The notes beneath the pieces are model-generated. The model was given only the letters and a program-made list of their open reading frames with translations, was not told the origin of the DNA and searched no databases. A DNA stretch of 64,000 nt from Alkalihalobacillus pseudalcaliphilus (GTDB lineage: Bacteria; Bacillota; Bacilli; Bacillales; Bacillaceae_D), in assembly GCA_001038565.1 (NCBI GenBank), contig LFJO01000005.1, positions 1,248,417-1,312,416 of the forward strand, given 5' to 3'. This document shows positions 43,252 to 52,736 of this stretch, in pieces (the stretch's first letter is position 1; every line of letters begins with the position of its first letter). A program made the position numbers and the translations under genes.

Positions 43252-44043
43252 TTATTTACTCTCCTTTATTTGTAACCAGGGCCTTTCTTTTCTCCAATCT
43301 ATATGTACGGGTAATCGAAAACACTCTGATAAGGTTTCATCCGAAAGTACATTTCTTTTTTCTCCATGTACAATCACGTGACCATCTTTCATTAATAAAG
43401 CATGAGATATTTCAGGTAAGACCTCTTCAATATGGTGTGTAACATATAAGACGGTTGGCCCTCCTTCAAGTGCCATGATAGCCGCAACGGTATTCAGGAG
43501 TTCTTCGCGAATATACACATCTAAACCATTACATGGCTCATCGAGTATGAGTAAGCATGGTTCTGACATTAAAGCACGGGCGATCATCACTCTTCGCTTT
43601 TCTCCCTGTGACAAATACCGAAAAGGAACCGTACTTAATTGCTCAGCTCCAAGCTTATTTAATAAGTGATACGCTTTATTTCTTTTTTCCGCACCAATGG
43701 TTTCATATAAACCAATCGTTGCATGAGCTCCACTTATGACAACATCTAAAGCATCGTCTTGATAACGAGTTACAAACCGTTCATCGAGTGACGAACTCAC
43801 CCACCCTATTCTCTTTCTTAAATCATGGATGTTCGTTTGACCAAAACGATGACCAAGTACCTTTATCGTTCCTGATGTTGCCCACTCATAACCCGTAATT
43901 AATTTCAATAATGTCGTTTTTCCAGACCCATTTAACCCCATAATCACACTATGTTGTTGTCGTTCAACTTGCCAATCAATGGCAGACAAAATTTGCTGTT
44001 CGCCCCTTTTAAAAGTAACTCCTTCTAGTCGCACCACTTCCAC
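43252..44043 (-). CDS. Stand-alone ABC ATPase (YlmA/ModF-like)
   Basis: A 263-residue ATPase without a linked permease. Walker A is GLNGSGKTTLLK near residue 35, the signature LSQGEKRRVMIARAL near 145 and Walker B LILDEPCNGLD near 165; the switch histidine is in VTHHIEEVLPE. Such ATPases in Bacillus (YlmA) resemble the molybdate-associated ModF group, but the function is unknown. The GTG start has AAGGTGGTG seven bases upstream. It lies upstream of the sulfate operon in the same direction and may read into its leader. Confidence 0.78.
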   Translation of the reverse strand: MEVVRLEGVTFKRGEQQILSAIDWQVERQQHSVIMGLNGSGKTTLLKLITGYEWATSGTIKVLGHRFGQTNIHDLRKRIGWVSSSLDERFVTRYQDDALDVVISGAHATIGLYETIGAEKRNKAYHLLNKLGAEQLSTVPFRYLSQGEKRRVMIARALMSEPCLLILDEPCNGLDVYIREELLNTVAAIMALEGGPTVLYVTHHIEEVLPEISHALLMKDGHVIVHGEKRNVLSDETLSECFRLPVHIDWRKERPWLQIKESK

Positions 44044-44099
44044 GTTCTAACACCACCTTTAAAAAAATATTCAAAATAGTATATCATCAATCGATAACT

Positions 44100-44625
44100 T
44101 TAGTAAATATCCATACAAGATCCACATAGCGAAGCCCCATTCACTTCGCCACAAACAATCATGAAAGTCATCTATCGCCTCCTTAAGATATATAAGGGTT
44201 TGTGCAGATACTGAGGTCAAACCTTGGGGTATCTGCACAAAGAAGGGGTTAATGTGTAGATACTGAGGCCTAGCCTTGGAGTATCTGCACAAAGAAGGAG
44301 TTAATGTGTAGATACTGAGGCCTAGCCTTGGAGTATCTGCACAAAGAAGGGGTTAATGTGTAGATACTGAAGCCAAACCTTGGAGTATCTGCACAAATAG
44401 GGGGTTAATGTGCAAATACTGAGGTCAAACCTTGGAGTATCTGCACAAAGGCCATTCTTCGTGGATAGTGGCGACTGTTCAAACTTTCGGCACGTTTACA
44501 ACTCGATCATCATTAGGAGTCGGCTGAACAAAAAAGGTGCACTGTCCTACTAAGGTCATTGATCGCGAGATGGATGACGAGCTAACTTCACAGCATAAAC
44601 TATCGTCCCAAACTAACTTTCATAT
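44100..44625. repeat. Dispersed intergenic repeat, copy I with hairpin-array tail
   Basis: The gap between the ABC ATPase and LTA synthase starts with GCGAAGCCCCATTCACTTCGC and ends CTAACTTTCATATA at 44613-44626. The right portion from 44465 matches copy A (GTGGCGACT, AGGAGTC..., GAACAAA) in the same orientation. In between is the five-unit tandem hairpin array, listed separately. Flanked by these modules, no gene exists here. Confidence 0.75.
44202..44447. repeat. 52-bp tandem hairpin array, five units
   Basis: Hairpins start at 44202, 44254, 44306, 44358 and 44410, an exact 52-base period. Each pairs GTGCAGATAC (or GTGTAGATAC) with GTATCTGCAC around a 17-base loop that itself can pair AGGT with ACCT. 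Single, inverted units occur at 8011-8047 and 19797-19833 with compensatory arm changes. All arms end adjacent to a purine-rich linker (AAAGAAGGGG). Confidence 0.9.
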
Positions 44626-44630
44626 AAAAA

Positions 44631-44668
44631 GAAACGTCTGGTAAGCTAAAACTCACCAGACGCCTTTT
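44631..44668 (-). terminator. Hairpin terminator of the LTA synthase-type gene
   Basis: ACGTCTGGTAAG (44634-44645) pairs with CTCACCAGACG (44652-44662), with T-rich sequence on both sides. It lies just after the LtaS-type stop codon at 44672 and could work in both directions. Confidence 0.65.
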
Positions 44669-44671
44669 TAT

Positions 44672-46594
44672 TTATTCTTTTGTTTGATTTTGCTTTTCTG
44701 CTTCATGATCATAATCCTTATAGCGCAACAAATCACCGAAAAGAATTTTATCTGAATAACCTAAATCATTGTTAACGCGGGCAAAATAAGGCTCACAATA
44801 TTCTAATTCAGTTTCTTGTTCTGTCTCCTTGTCATAACAAGTACCAGATGTAAACAAGAAGTCGTCAGTTACGAAACTTCCATCACGTAAAATCACAAGC
44901 TCATCACGTTCAGGAGCATTTAAGTCTGTGCCGAAATGGAACATATCTTCTGTTTCAATGCCTAACAAATGCAAAATGGTTGGCTTAATATCAATTTGAC
45001 CTGAAACGGTCGAATTTACCTTGTTACCTTCAAATCCAGGGATATGAATATACATCGGTACACGTTGCAACTGAACGGTATCAAATGGTGTAATTTCTTC
45101 TTTATCTAAATACATCGCCATTGAACGATCGTGATTAGATGAGATTCCATAATGATCACCATACATGATAAAGATTGAGTTTTCATAAATTCCTTCTTCC
45201 TTCAAACGATCAAAGAAGTATTCAAGTGCGTGATCCATATAGCGAACAGTTGGAAAGAAACGATTTAATGTTCGACTTGGATACTCCGCTTCATCGATAA
45301 ACTTGTCTTCTTCATCTAATTCAAATGGGAAGTGATTCGTTAACGTAATAAATTTTGTATAATATGGCTCAGGCTGAGACTTTAATAGATCAATAGATTG
45401 TTCAAAGAAATCAACGTCTTTTAAACCCCATCCTACCGAATTTTCATCGTGGACATCATAACTCATAATATCAAAATACTTGTCATAACCAAATGATTGG
45501 TACACCATATCTCGATTCCAAAAGCTTTTGTTATTGGCATGCATGACTGATGCATAGTAACCATTATCGGCCACATTACCTGGCATGGCATCATACACAT
45601 TTCCACCGTGTGTAAAGAAAACCGAACCACTATCTCGACCAAACATCGAGTTTGCTACTAAATATTCAGAGTCAGAAGTTTTCCCTTGACCTGTTTGATG
45701 GTAGAAATTATCAAAGTAAATACTTTCATCAATAAGAGAATTTAAAAACGGTGTAATGACTTGACCATTTTCACCATTCTCATCTTCATTGACGGTCTCA
45801 TTAATAACAAACGATTGAAGTGACTCCATTGAGATAACAATGACATTTTTCCCTTCAGCAATACCATATAAGTCCGGATTTGGCTGTTCATGCTTCGCTT
45901 TTACATGGCGTTCAACTTCAATAATATCTGAGCTATCAGCGAAAACACGCTGCGCCCTTGTTTGAGATTGAATATAACCGTCATAAATATGATAGTTAAA
46001 GATACCAATATTTTTCACAATTAAATCACGGTCAAAAGAACGAGTTAATAATTGAGGACGCTCTGCTTGTGCCAGTGTTAAATTTCCTACAAAAAGCAAG
46101 ACAGCAACTAACATAATTAAAAGTGGCTCACGCTTTAATGGACGTAATTCAAATGTGTGTTGCTTCTTCGCAAATATCATAAGTAATAAAATATCTACAA
46201 ATAAGAAAACATCGTACCACTGAATTAATCCAAATACACTTGAACCTAAATCACCCATATTACTTGTTTGGAATAATACTGGGATCGTAATGTAATCGGT
46301 AAAAAAGCGATAATATAATAAATTAAAATAAAGCACTAATGTAGCAGCAACAGCTAATATCATTAATACCCTTTTTCTCCACTTTTCATTAAAAAAGAAA
46401 CTAATCCCCAATATAAAAATAGCTGAACTTAGTGGGTTAATAAATAATAAAAACTCTTGTAATGGATTATCAGATGGTATTCCAAACCCAAACTTATAAA
46501 CCAAATAGGTTTTTATCCATAAAAAAAAGACAGCAAATGCAAAAAATCTTAATCGATATAATAAGTTTTTCGTCTTATCTATAATCCTCTCCAT
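44672..46594 (-). CDS. LtaS-type lipoteichoic acid synthase/primase
   Basis: A 640-residue membrane enzyme that polymerises glycerol phosphate on a lipid anchor. Five N-terminal membrane helices (to about residue 200) precede an extracellular sulfatase-fold domain. The nucleophilic threonine is in HQTGQGKTSDSEYLVANS, and metal ligands include VISMESLQSF, MHANNKSFWNRD and FIMYGDHYGIS. The extracellular domain is strongly acidic. ATG at 46594 has AAGGGG seven bases upstream. Bacillus has several paralogues (LtaS, YfnI, YqgS, YvgJ) and I cannot tell which this is. It sits alone between zwf and an ATPase gene. Confidence 0.9.
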   Translation of the reverse strand: MERIIDKTKNLLYRLRFFAFAVFFLWIKTYLVYKFGFGIPSDNPLQEFLLFINPLSSAIFILGISFFFNEKWRKRVLMILAVAATLVLYFNLLYYRFFTDYITIPVLFQTSNMGDLGSSVFGLIQWYDVFLFVDILLLMIFAKKQHTFELRPLKREPLLIMLVAVLLFVGNLTLAQAERPQLLTRSFDRDLIVKNIGIFNYHIYDGYIQSQTRAQRVFADSSDIIEVERHVKAKHEQPNPDLYGIAEGKNVIVISMESLQSFVINETVNEDENGENGQVITPFLNSLIDESIYFDNFYHQTGQGKTSDSEYLVANSMFGRDSGSVFFTHGGNVYDAMPGNVADNGYYASVMHANNKSFWNRDMVYQSFGYDKYFDIMSYDVHDENSVGWGLKDVDFFEQSIDLLKSQPEPYYTKFITLTNHFPFELDEEDKFIDEAEYPSRTLNRFFPTVRYMDHALEYFFDRLKEEGIYENSIFIMYGDHYGISSNHDRSMAMYLDKEEITPFDTVQLQRVPMYIHIPGFEGNKVNSTVSGQIDIKPTILHLLGIETEDMFHFGTDLNAPERDELVILRDGSFVTDDFLFTSGTCYDKETEQETELEYCEPYFARVNNDLGYSDKILFGDLLRYKDYDHEAEKQNQTKE

Positions 46595-46913
46595 AATTTT
46601 ACCCCTTCCTAATTCCCTATTCACTTACACCCTACCATTCTATTTATCTATTATGGCTTTCAGATAAAGTGACTTTTTACGTTTCGACTAAAAAACAATA
46701 ACATTTATAATCTTAGCGGATTGGCATTTAAAGTCAATAGATATAATGTGTAAGATCATGAAAGTCTTTTACATTATTAGACATCTCTTTCACTACCTCT
46801 TTTATTAAGACGAGCTATGTGTAGAAAAAGTTTCACTAAATTAGACAATCTGATCATGACACCTAATAAGACCTAGCTAATCACATGATATCAATGACAT
46901 TCATTTGCGTATA

Positions 46914-46945
46914 AAATCCTATTCTCATAAGCGAGAATAGGATTT
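46914..46945 (-). terminator. Intrinsic terminator of zwf
   Basis: On the minus strand AAATCCTATTCTC pairs with GAGAATAGGATTT around a six-base loop, followed by TATACGC and T-rich sequence. It lies 18 bases after the zwf stop. The rest of the gap to the LTA synthase gene (46595-46913) shows no recognisable feature. Confidence 0.75.
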
Positions 46946-46963
46946 AGCATTTTCCACTATTGT

Positions 46964-48454
46964 TTATAAATCCTTCAAAGACCACCATTTAAAGCCGTCT
47001 TTTTCTAATAAAAGATCGGATGCTTCAGGGCCCATTGTTCCTGCCGCATACGTATCAATTTCTTGTGTTGACTCAGCCCACGCTTGAGAAATTGGATCAA
47101 TTAAAGCCCATGATAAGTTTACTTCATCCCAATGAGCGAAGTTGGTTGCATCTCCAAGCATACAATCATAAATTAATCGCTCGTAGGCTTCTGGTGTATT
47201 AACACCATCAATGCTCGAATGTTTGAACTCTAAATCAACAGGAACCGTCTCACCTAATAATCCGACCTTCTTGCCATTTAGGATTAATGTAATTCCTTCA
47301 TCAGGTTGGATATGAATGACTAGCAGATTAGGATGAATTTTCCTATCACGACTCTTTTGTGTATAGACATTTAAAGGTAAATCTTTAAATTGGACAACGA
47401 TTTTTGTTGATTTTACCGACATCCTTTTTCCTGTTCTTACATAAAAAGGAACGCCTGCCCAACGATGATTATCAATCATTAATTTTCCTGCCACAAAGGT
47501 TTCTGTCGATGACTTCTTTTCGACATTTTTCTCTTCACGATAACCTGGAACTTGTAAGCCACTTAATTCACCTGCACGATATTGACCTCTGACAAAGTAA
47601 TTCTCCATTTCTTCTGAAGAGATCGCACGAATCGCTCGAAGTACTTTGATTTTTTCACTTCTAACCTCGTTTGTTGCCAAGCGAATTGGTGGATCCATTG
47701 ACAATAATAACACCATTTGAAGGAGGTGGTTTTGAACCATGTCACGCAGTGCTCCTGATGTCTCATAGTAGCCTCCACGCTCCTCGACACCTAACACCTC
47801 ACTAGATGTAATTTGGATATTTGAAATATGCCGGTTATTCCATAATGGTTCAAAGATAGCATTAGCAAATCGAATAACTTCAATATTTTGCACCATTTCT
47901 TTACCTAGATAATGATCGATACGATATATTTGATCTTCTGAAAATGCTTCTCTAATTTCGTTATTTAATTTTTGAGCGGAAGGTAAGTCATGACCAAATG
48001 GTTTTTCAATCACTAATCGATTCCAACCTTCTGACTGTGTTACACCTTCTCGTTTCAGTTGGATAGCAATGGTACCAAAAAATTGCGGAGCCATGGCCAT
48101 ATAATAAATACGGTTGCCTGGTATTCCATAGGCTAATTCAAGTTGATTTAATTTGTCTTTTAATTGACTGTACGACTCTGTATTAGTAACATCAAACGGT
48201 AAATAATAAAAATGCTGACAAAACTCGTCAACTTTGTCACTTGAATATTTACTCTCGACGATTGATTTTTTTACATTTTCGCGTAGTTCCTCGTCGGACC
48301 ACTCTCTTCTTGCTGCACCAATTACAACAAAGTTCTTCGATAATTTTCCAGACAAAAATAAGCTATAAATCGACGGATATAATTTTCTTTTTGCTAAGTC
48401 TCCTGTTGCTCCAAACAAAATAATGCTTGTTTTTGGTTGAGCTATTTCATTCAT
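46964..48454 (-). CDS. zwf: Glucose-6-phosphate dehydrogenase
   Basis: A 496-residue oxidoreductase that converts glucose-6-phosphate to 6-phosphogluconolactone with NADP, entering the pentose phosphate pathway. The N-terminal dinucleotide motif is FGATGDLAKRKLYPSIYSL and the substrate/catalytic motif is RIDHYLGKEMVQNI, followed by the family's FANAIFEPLWNNRHI. Length matches B. subtilis Zwf. GAGAGGAATGG upstream supports the start. It stands alone; a terminator follows. Why it neighbours the thiol-disulfide genes is not apparent, though its NADPH would support thiol redox balance. Confidence 0.94.
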   Translation of the reverse strand: MNEIAQPKTSIILFGATGDLAKRKLYPSIYSLFLSGKLSKNFVVIGAARREWSDEELRENVKKSIVESKYSSDKVDEFCQHFYYLPFDVTNTESYSQLKDKLNQLELAYGIPGNRIYYMAMAPQFFGTIAIQLKREGVTQSEGWNRLVIEKPFGHDLPSAQKLNNEIREAFSEDQIYRIDHYLGKEMVQNIEVIRFANAIFEPLWNNRHISNIQITSSEVLGVEERGGYYETSGALRDMVQNHLLQMVLLLSMDPPIRLATNEVRSEKIKVLRAIRAISSEEMENYFVRGQYRAGELSGLQVPGYREEKNVEKKSSTETFVAGKLMIDNHRWAGVPFYVRTGKRMSVKSTKIVVQFKDLPLNVYTQKSRDRKIHPNLLVIHIQPDEGITLILNGKKVGLLGETVPVDLEFKHSSIDGVNTPEAYERLIYDCMLGDATNFAHWDEVNLSWALIDPISQAWAESTQEIDTYAAGTMGPEASDLLLEKDGFKWWSLKDL

Positions 48455-48699
48455 GAAATTCCATTCCTCTCTATCCCGTAAACACTTTTTCTCTCAATAT
48501 GTAAAGCTGTTTCTTTTTTTCTCTATCACTTTAAAGTATTATTCCATTTAGTATAACGCAAATGAAAAAGAAGTAAATAAAAATCAGCCTACAAGCCAAA
48601 GATTTACTTCTATTATGGTTTCATCCCTATCTATAATTATTCATCAAGCGTACAATCAACTAAAAATTATAAGTGATCAAAGGAAGAAAAACAAGGTAT

Positions 48700-48930
48700 G
48701 CACGTGTAAATAATGCTTGGGTTACTGCTAATTCTCAAGTTCAAAAAACATTTTGCTATCATTAATAACTTAAAAAACAACTTTCATCTTTGTTGGAGTC
48801 GGAGCGGTTTTGGCTCCACCATGCGGGTTTAGTATGAAAGTTCAATGGGTGATGTACGGAAGCTCGTCAAGTTCACTGCCAGTATTAAAGGTTACGACTA
48901 ATCATCAAGCTCAAGAGCTTATCGTTACAT
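48700..48930. repeat. Dispersed intergenic repeat, copy J
   Basis: The region upstream of zwf and downstream of the thioredoxin-like gene contains TTGGGTTACTGCTAATTC, TCAAGTTCAAAAAAC, AACTTTCATCTTTGTTGGAG and then a second left end, GTATGAAAGTTCAATGGG. The portion GTCAAGTTCACTGCCAGTAT with AGGTTACGACTAA recurs at 19695-19735. The rest of the 48455-49046 gap shows no gene. Confidence 0.6.
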
Positions 48931-49046
48931 TTTTTACCAATTTTACCCCTTCTAAAAGATGATGGTTGTTCTCTCTCTTAGGGTCCATAAACAAAAATAA
49001 GTAACCGCTCCTCCATTCACTCACCCCTTTGTATATTCAATGATCA

Positions 49047-49090
49047 AAAAACGTGATGAGGAAACATTTCATGTAGCCATCATCACGTTT
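49047..49090 (-). terminator. Intrinsic terminator of the bdb operon
   Basis: On the minus strand AAACGTGATGA pairs with TCATCACGTTTT around a 20-base loop and is followed by six T. It lies 12 bases after the stop codon of the thioredoxin-like gene. Confidence 0.8.
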
Positions 49091-49101
49091 GAATTTCATT
49101 T

Positions 49102-49581
49102 TTACTCACTATATAAAGTGAATTGTTGGAAAAACTCTGTATATTCCTCATTAGTGGCTGCACCTTGAATTCCTTGATAAAATTCGCCATCTTTATATTG
49201 TATTAGCGTTGGTGTCGCGTCAATATTATACTTGCTCCAACCCTCATCAAATTCAAGCAAGTTCATTTTCTTTAAATCAACACCTAGGTCATCGGCGAGT
49301 GGTGCCAAGCGTGGCGTTACTTCATTACAAAAACCACAGGTTGGGCTAAAGAAATAGACGGTTAAATCTTCACCATTCCCTAACTTCTCGTCAAGCTCTT
49401 CCGGCAAGATTATATTTTGGTAATTAGGATCGTCTAACTGTTTAATTGTTTCTGGATGGAGATTTGATTTATTGTACGGATTTCCTTCCGCTTTTTGTTG
49501 GTTAGCTGTAGTTGAAACATAAGCTAAGGCAGCAAAAATAACAACAATAATGGCTCCAAAAATAATAATTTTTTTCATCAT
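49102..49581 (-). CDS. Membrane-anchored thioredoxin-like thiol-disulfide protein (BdbA/D-type)
   Basis: A 159-residue thioredoxin-fold protein held outside the membrane by an N-terminal helix (residues 3-22, IIIFGAIIVVIFAALAYV). The active site is VYFFSPTCGFCNEVTP (CGFC) and the cis-proline strand is YNIDATPTLIQYKDG. It is a thiol oxidant or thiol carrier for exported proteins. It follows bdbC with no gap (stop at 49583, start at 49581), so the two form an oxidase/carrier pair. AAGGGG upstream supports the start, and the second ATG is equally possible. Confidence 0.85.
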   Translation of the reverse strand: MMKKIIIFGAIIVVIFAALAYVSTTANQQKAEGNPYNKSNLHPETIKQLDDPNYQNIILPEELDEKLGNGEDLTVYFFSPTCGFCNEVTPRLAPLADDLGVDLKKMNLLEFDEGWSKYNIDATPTLIQYKDGEFYQGIQGAATNEEYTEFFQQFTLYSE

Positions 49582-49582
49582 G

Positions 49583-50002
49583 TTACCCCTTTCGGCTTTT
49601 TAAAGCCATCAAGCTAAAAATAAAAATCATCAAAAATGCCGTTCCTGCAAGAAATGGAATTGTTACAAATCCGAACCAATTTATGTATTGTCCAGTACAT
49701 GGTATTTGCCCACAAGACGGTGCACTTTCTTGAAAAAAACTAACCTTTTGAATTAAATAATGGTAGGCGGAAATACAAAATCCGACACCAGAGAAAACTA
49801 AAGAATATACCGCTACATTCTTATCCTTTTTCATAATACCAACTAATAAAATAAGGACAATAGGATACATCAGAATTCGTTGATACCAACAAAGTGTGCA
49901 AGGAATAAATTGCCTAATCTCAGAAAAATATAACGAACCTAACATCGCCACAAATGATGTAATCCAGCTTAAAATCAAGTAATTCTCACTTTTTTTTGTC
50001 AT
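49583..50002 (-). CDS. bdbC: Disulfide bond formation protein BdbC (DsbB-type)
   Basis: A 139-residue membrane protein with four hydrophobic helices. The DsbB-family redox pairs are IPCTLCWYQRILMYPI (CTLC) and the external CGQIPCTGQYINWF. It passes electrons from the thioredoxin-like partner to quinone, maintaining oxidising conditions outside. The neighbour on the 3' side encodes that partner. GAGGTAGG upstream supports the start. Length and motifs match BdbC/BdbB, and the pairing resembles bdbAB or bdbCD units of B. subtilis. Confidence 0.9.
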   Translation of the reverse strand: MTKKSENYLILSWITSFVAMLGSLYFSEIRQFIPCTLCWYQRILMYPIVLILLVGIMKKDKNVAVYSLVFSGVGFCISAYHYLIQKVSFFQESAPSCGQIPCTGQYINWFGFVTIPFLAGTAFLMIFIFSLMALKSRKG

Positions 50003-50211
50003 TTACCTACCTCACCATCTCCTATGATGTTCTTGTGGATATTCCCTTTTCATTATACGTTAAATTGAATGAGTTTGCTTGTCAATCTCGTGAACATTCT
50101 TATAATAAGTAAATAATTAAAAGTAAGTAATTTGACCTAAAACTTAGCTTTCAACATGCTAAGTTTTAGAGAATTTAAATACACACTTAAGGTCTATGAT
50201 CGAATTATGAA

Positions 50212-51561
50212 TCACCTTGATTGAGGTGTTAAATGCGGAATCCTCTCTAAAAGTCTTTGAATGGAGGTTTCCGCCTCTGTTAATACTTCCTCTTGATCCA
50301 TTGTTTTCATCATTTGATTGTGCATAACTAGTTTTCCGTTGATGAGCGTTGATTCGACCTCTGAACGAGTGGCTGAATACACAATTCTTGAAACCGTGTC
50401 GACATCATAACGCGGATACGTATGAAATTTGCGTAAATTCAATATGGCAAGATCTGCTTTTTTACCTATCTCGATACTCCCTATTTCATCTTCTAACCCT
50501 AAAGCCTTAGCACCACCAATCGTGGCCATTTCAAATACTTGGTGAGCGTTCATCGCCGTAGGACCATGCGTTGGCTTATGAATTAATGCCGCCAATCTCA
50601 TTTCTTGAAACATATCTAAATTATTATTACAAGGAGCACCATCCGCACCTAGTGATACCGACATGTTTTCTTGTAACATTTCAGGAACATCAGCAAAGCC
50701 TGAAGCTAACTTCATATTAGAGCCAGGGCAATGACTTATATGAACACCTTTATTTTTAATAATTCTTTTCTCTTCATCATTTAACCAAATACAGTGAGCT
50801 AATAAAAGTCTTTCATTTGCTAAACCTAGGTGGTCGAGGTAAACAATATTTCTCATTCCTGTTTGTTTTTCAACGATATTAATTTCCTCTTTGTTCTCAG
50901 ATGCGTGGGTATGAACTTTTACACCATATTGTTTGGATAATGCCCCTACTTCTATTAATAGCTTTTCTGTACTTGAGATAACAAAGCGAGGGGCAAAAGA
51001 GTATTGAATCCGACCATTATCATACATATGCCATTTTTCAAGTAAGTCAACACTCTCTTGAAGGGATTGCTCTGTTTTTTCTTGGAGGCGTTTTGGGACT
51101 TCATGCCCTTTATCCATCATAACTTTTCCTGATAAAGCTCTAATACCACTATGAGCTATAGCTTTAAAAGCAGAATCTGTATAATGAACGGTCTCCATAT
51201 CGGCAATAGTGGTTGTCCCACTTTGAATTAATTCACCTATACCTAACAGGGCAGAATAATAGATCGACTCTTCATCATGTGCTGCTTCTAAGGGCCAAAT
51301 CCTTTGTTTTAACCAGTCCATCAGTTCGAGGTCGTCACCTTTCCCACGGAAAATGGTTTGACATAAATGAATATGGGTTTGCACAAATCCTGGGATGATG
51401 GTTTTGTTAGTACCATCAATGAAAGTGTCAATATTTTCTACTTGAAGGTCTTTTCCGATATGTTTGATTGTATTTCCTTCAATTAACAGGTCACCTATAA
51501 GAATATCTTTGTTTTTGTTCATGGTAATGATTTCGGCATTTTTTATTAATGTACGATGCAT
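50212..51561 (-). CDS. Metal-dependent amidohydrolase (adenosine/SAH or chlorohydrolase-type deaminase)
   Basis: A 449-residue amidohydrolase of the MtaD/AtzA/TrzN/guanine deaminase branch. Metal ligands are HIHLCQTIFRGKGDD (HxH near residue 70), HTHASENKEE near 235, AHCIWLNDEE near 265 and LGADGAPCNNN near 315 with the last aspartate. It probably deaminates a nucleoside or a purine-like heterocycle, for example S-adenosylhomocysteine or 5'-deoxyadenosine. ATG at 51561 follows AGGAG by nine bases; the open frame further upstream overlaps a fragment of the dispersed repeat (51578-51600) and is rejected. No operon partner is evident. Confidence 0.82.
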   Translation of the reverse strand: MHRTLIKNAEIITMNKNKDILIGDLLIEGNTIKHIGKDLQVENIDTFIDGTNKTIIPGFVQTHIHLCQTIFRGKGDDLELMDWLKQRIWPLEAAHDEESIYYSALLGIGELIQSGTTTIADMETVHYTDSAFKAIAHSGIRALSGKVMMDKGHEVPKRLQEKTEQSLQESVDLLEKWHMYDNGRIQYSFAPRFVISSTEKLLIEVGALSKQYGVKVHTHASENKEEINIVEKQTGMRNIVYLDHLGLANERLLLAHCIWLNDEEKRIIKNKGVHISHCPGSNMKLASGFADVPEMLQENMSVSLGADGAPCNNNLDMFQEMRLAALIHKPTHGPTAMNAHQVFEMATIGGAKALGLEDEIGSIEIGKKADLAILNLRKFHTYPRYDVDTVSRIVYSATRSEVESTLINGKLVMHNQMMKTMDQEEVLTEAETSIQRLLERIPHLTPQSR

Positions 51562-51577
51562 GTCATTCAACTCCTTT

Positions 51578-51600
51578 GTATGAAAGTTCAATGGGTGATG
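51578..51600. repeat. Dispersed repeat left-end fragment, copy K, in the deaminase leader
   Basis: GTATGAAAGTTCAATGGG plus TGATG is identical to the sequence at 48832-48854. It ends 17 bases before the deaminase start codon, so the fragment sits inside its 5' untranslated region. The rest of the gap to 51917 shows no gene; a weak AGGT/ACCT hairpin near 51875 may end the upstream operon. Confidence 0.7.
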
Positions 51601-51917
51601 CTCACTTCTCAAGACAATTTGACCTTCTAGTCTTTGTTTATCGTCAATAACTAACTTCTCTGAAATGCTTTAATATCCTCTCTTCATTCATAGATTCACT
51701 CATAAAGTTGGGTCTATTTATTGTTGAGTATAAAATTGTTCTATTTTCTATATCTATTTAAATTCTACGGAGCTACTAAATATACGATGCCCAATTTTAC
51801 TCATTAACTATATAGGTAGATGCGAGAAGTATGAGCAAGAAATGAATGTAAAAGAAAAGAACGAGGATTTAGGTGATTACCTGTCCCCGATCTTACTACG
51901 CTATTAACTAACTCTAC

Positions 51918-52736
51918 TTAATTTTCATGGATGTTTTTATAGTGCCGAGACAACTCTAAAATCATCGCACCCATTCGTTCAAGCTTTGGAGAAACGGTCT
52001 TTGAGACACCTTGTGCACGTAATTCTTCATTTGTTAATTTCCCAACAGCACATGCTATCGTTGTACGCTCAAACACGTCTAGTAACTTCTCCAAGCAATG
52101 CTTTTTTCTGGCATAATCAAATAAAGAGCGGACTTGTAGAAAAGTAGTAAAACAAACGGCATCGACTTGATGATTGAATAACTCATCTAGTAGTTGAAAA
52201 GCGACTTTGTCCTCTGGCTTAATATGTTGATATGGAAGGACTTGTTTCACGATTGCACCTTGGTTTTCAAGAAACTGAATGAGTTGAGGAGAACTTAAAC
52301 CATGTAATTGTACCGTGATATGTTGATTGGTCAACTGTATTCCTTGTAAAGCCGAAATTAGCCCTCCTGTTGTACCATCATCATCAACGACCGTAGGTTT
52401 TATGCCAAGTTTGTGTAACACAGCCATCGTCTTATAACCTCTTGCCGCTATTTTTACTTGGTGAAGTTTTTTTATAAATGCTTCTTTCGCACCTAATTGA
52501 TCGGCGACATCTATTAAAGCACTCGTGCCCATACCTGTTGTTAACACAAGCCAATCAATCTGATTCTCTAAGAAAAGCCTTACATCCGCTTCTAATTGTT
52601 CCTTGGCAACAAATACCGTTCCTTGCATAGAACGAATTTTGGCGGTTCCCCCTTGCTTCTCTATCAAAAGACTCATTTCTTCTGTTTTCCTTGAAGCCGT
52701 CAAAACAACTACCTTATTTGTTAATCCTCTCCCCAT
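51918..52736 (-). CDS. Uroporphyrinogen-III synthase family protein (HemD-like), in a two-component operon
   Basis: A 272-residue cytoplasmic protein with two alpha/beta lobes of the uroporphyrinogen-III synthase fold. It begins KVVVLTASRKTEEMSLLIEK and has IDWLVLTTGMGTSALIDVAD and the second lobe KVAFQLLDELFNHQVDAVCF with GLSSPQLIQFL, as in HemD. It is not in a heme operon and lies with a sensor kinase and regulator instead, overlapping the kinase gene by 16 bases. AAGGAG eight bases upstream supports the start. It may be a heme-related enzyme or a repurposed tetrapyrrole sensor; the catalytic tyrosine of HemD could not be judged. Confidence 0.78.
   Translation of the reverse strand: MGRGLTNKVVVLTASRKTEEMSLLIEKQGGTAKIRSMQGTVFVAKEQLEADVRLFLENQIDWLVLTTGMGTSALIDVADQLGAKEAFIKKLHQVKIAARGYKTMAVLHKLGIKPTVVDDDGTTGGLISALQGIQLTNQHITVQLHGLSSPQLIQFLENQGAIVKQVLPYQHIKPEDKVAFQLLDELFNHQVDAVCFTTFLQVRSLFDYARKKHCLEKLLDVFERTTIACAVGKLTNEELRAQGVSKTVSPKLERMGAMILELSRHYKNIHEN

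Noticed and set aside
44202-44447. The tandem hairpins as a CRISPR array
   Set aside because: The whole 52-base unit is repeated, so there are no unique spacers, the loops are similar between units, and no cas genes are present.
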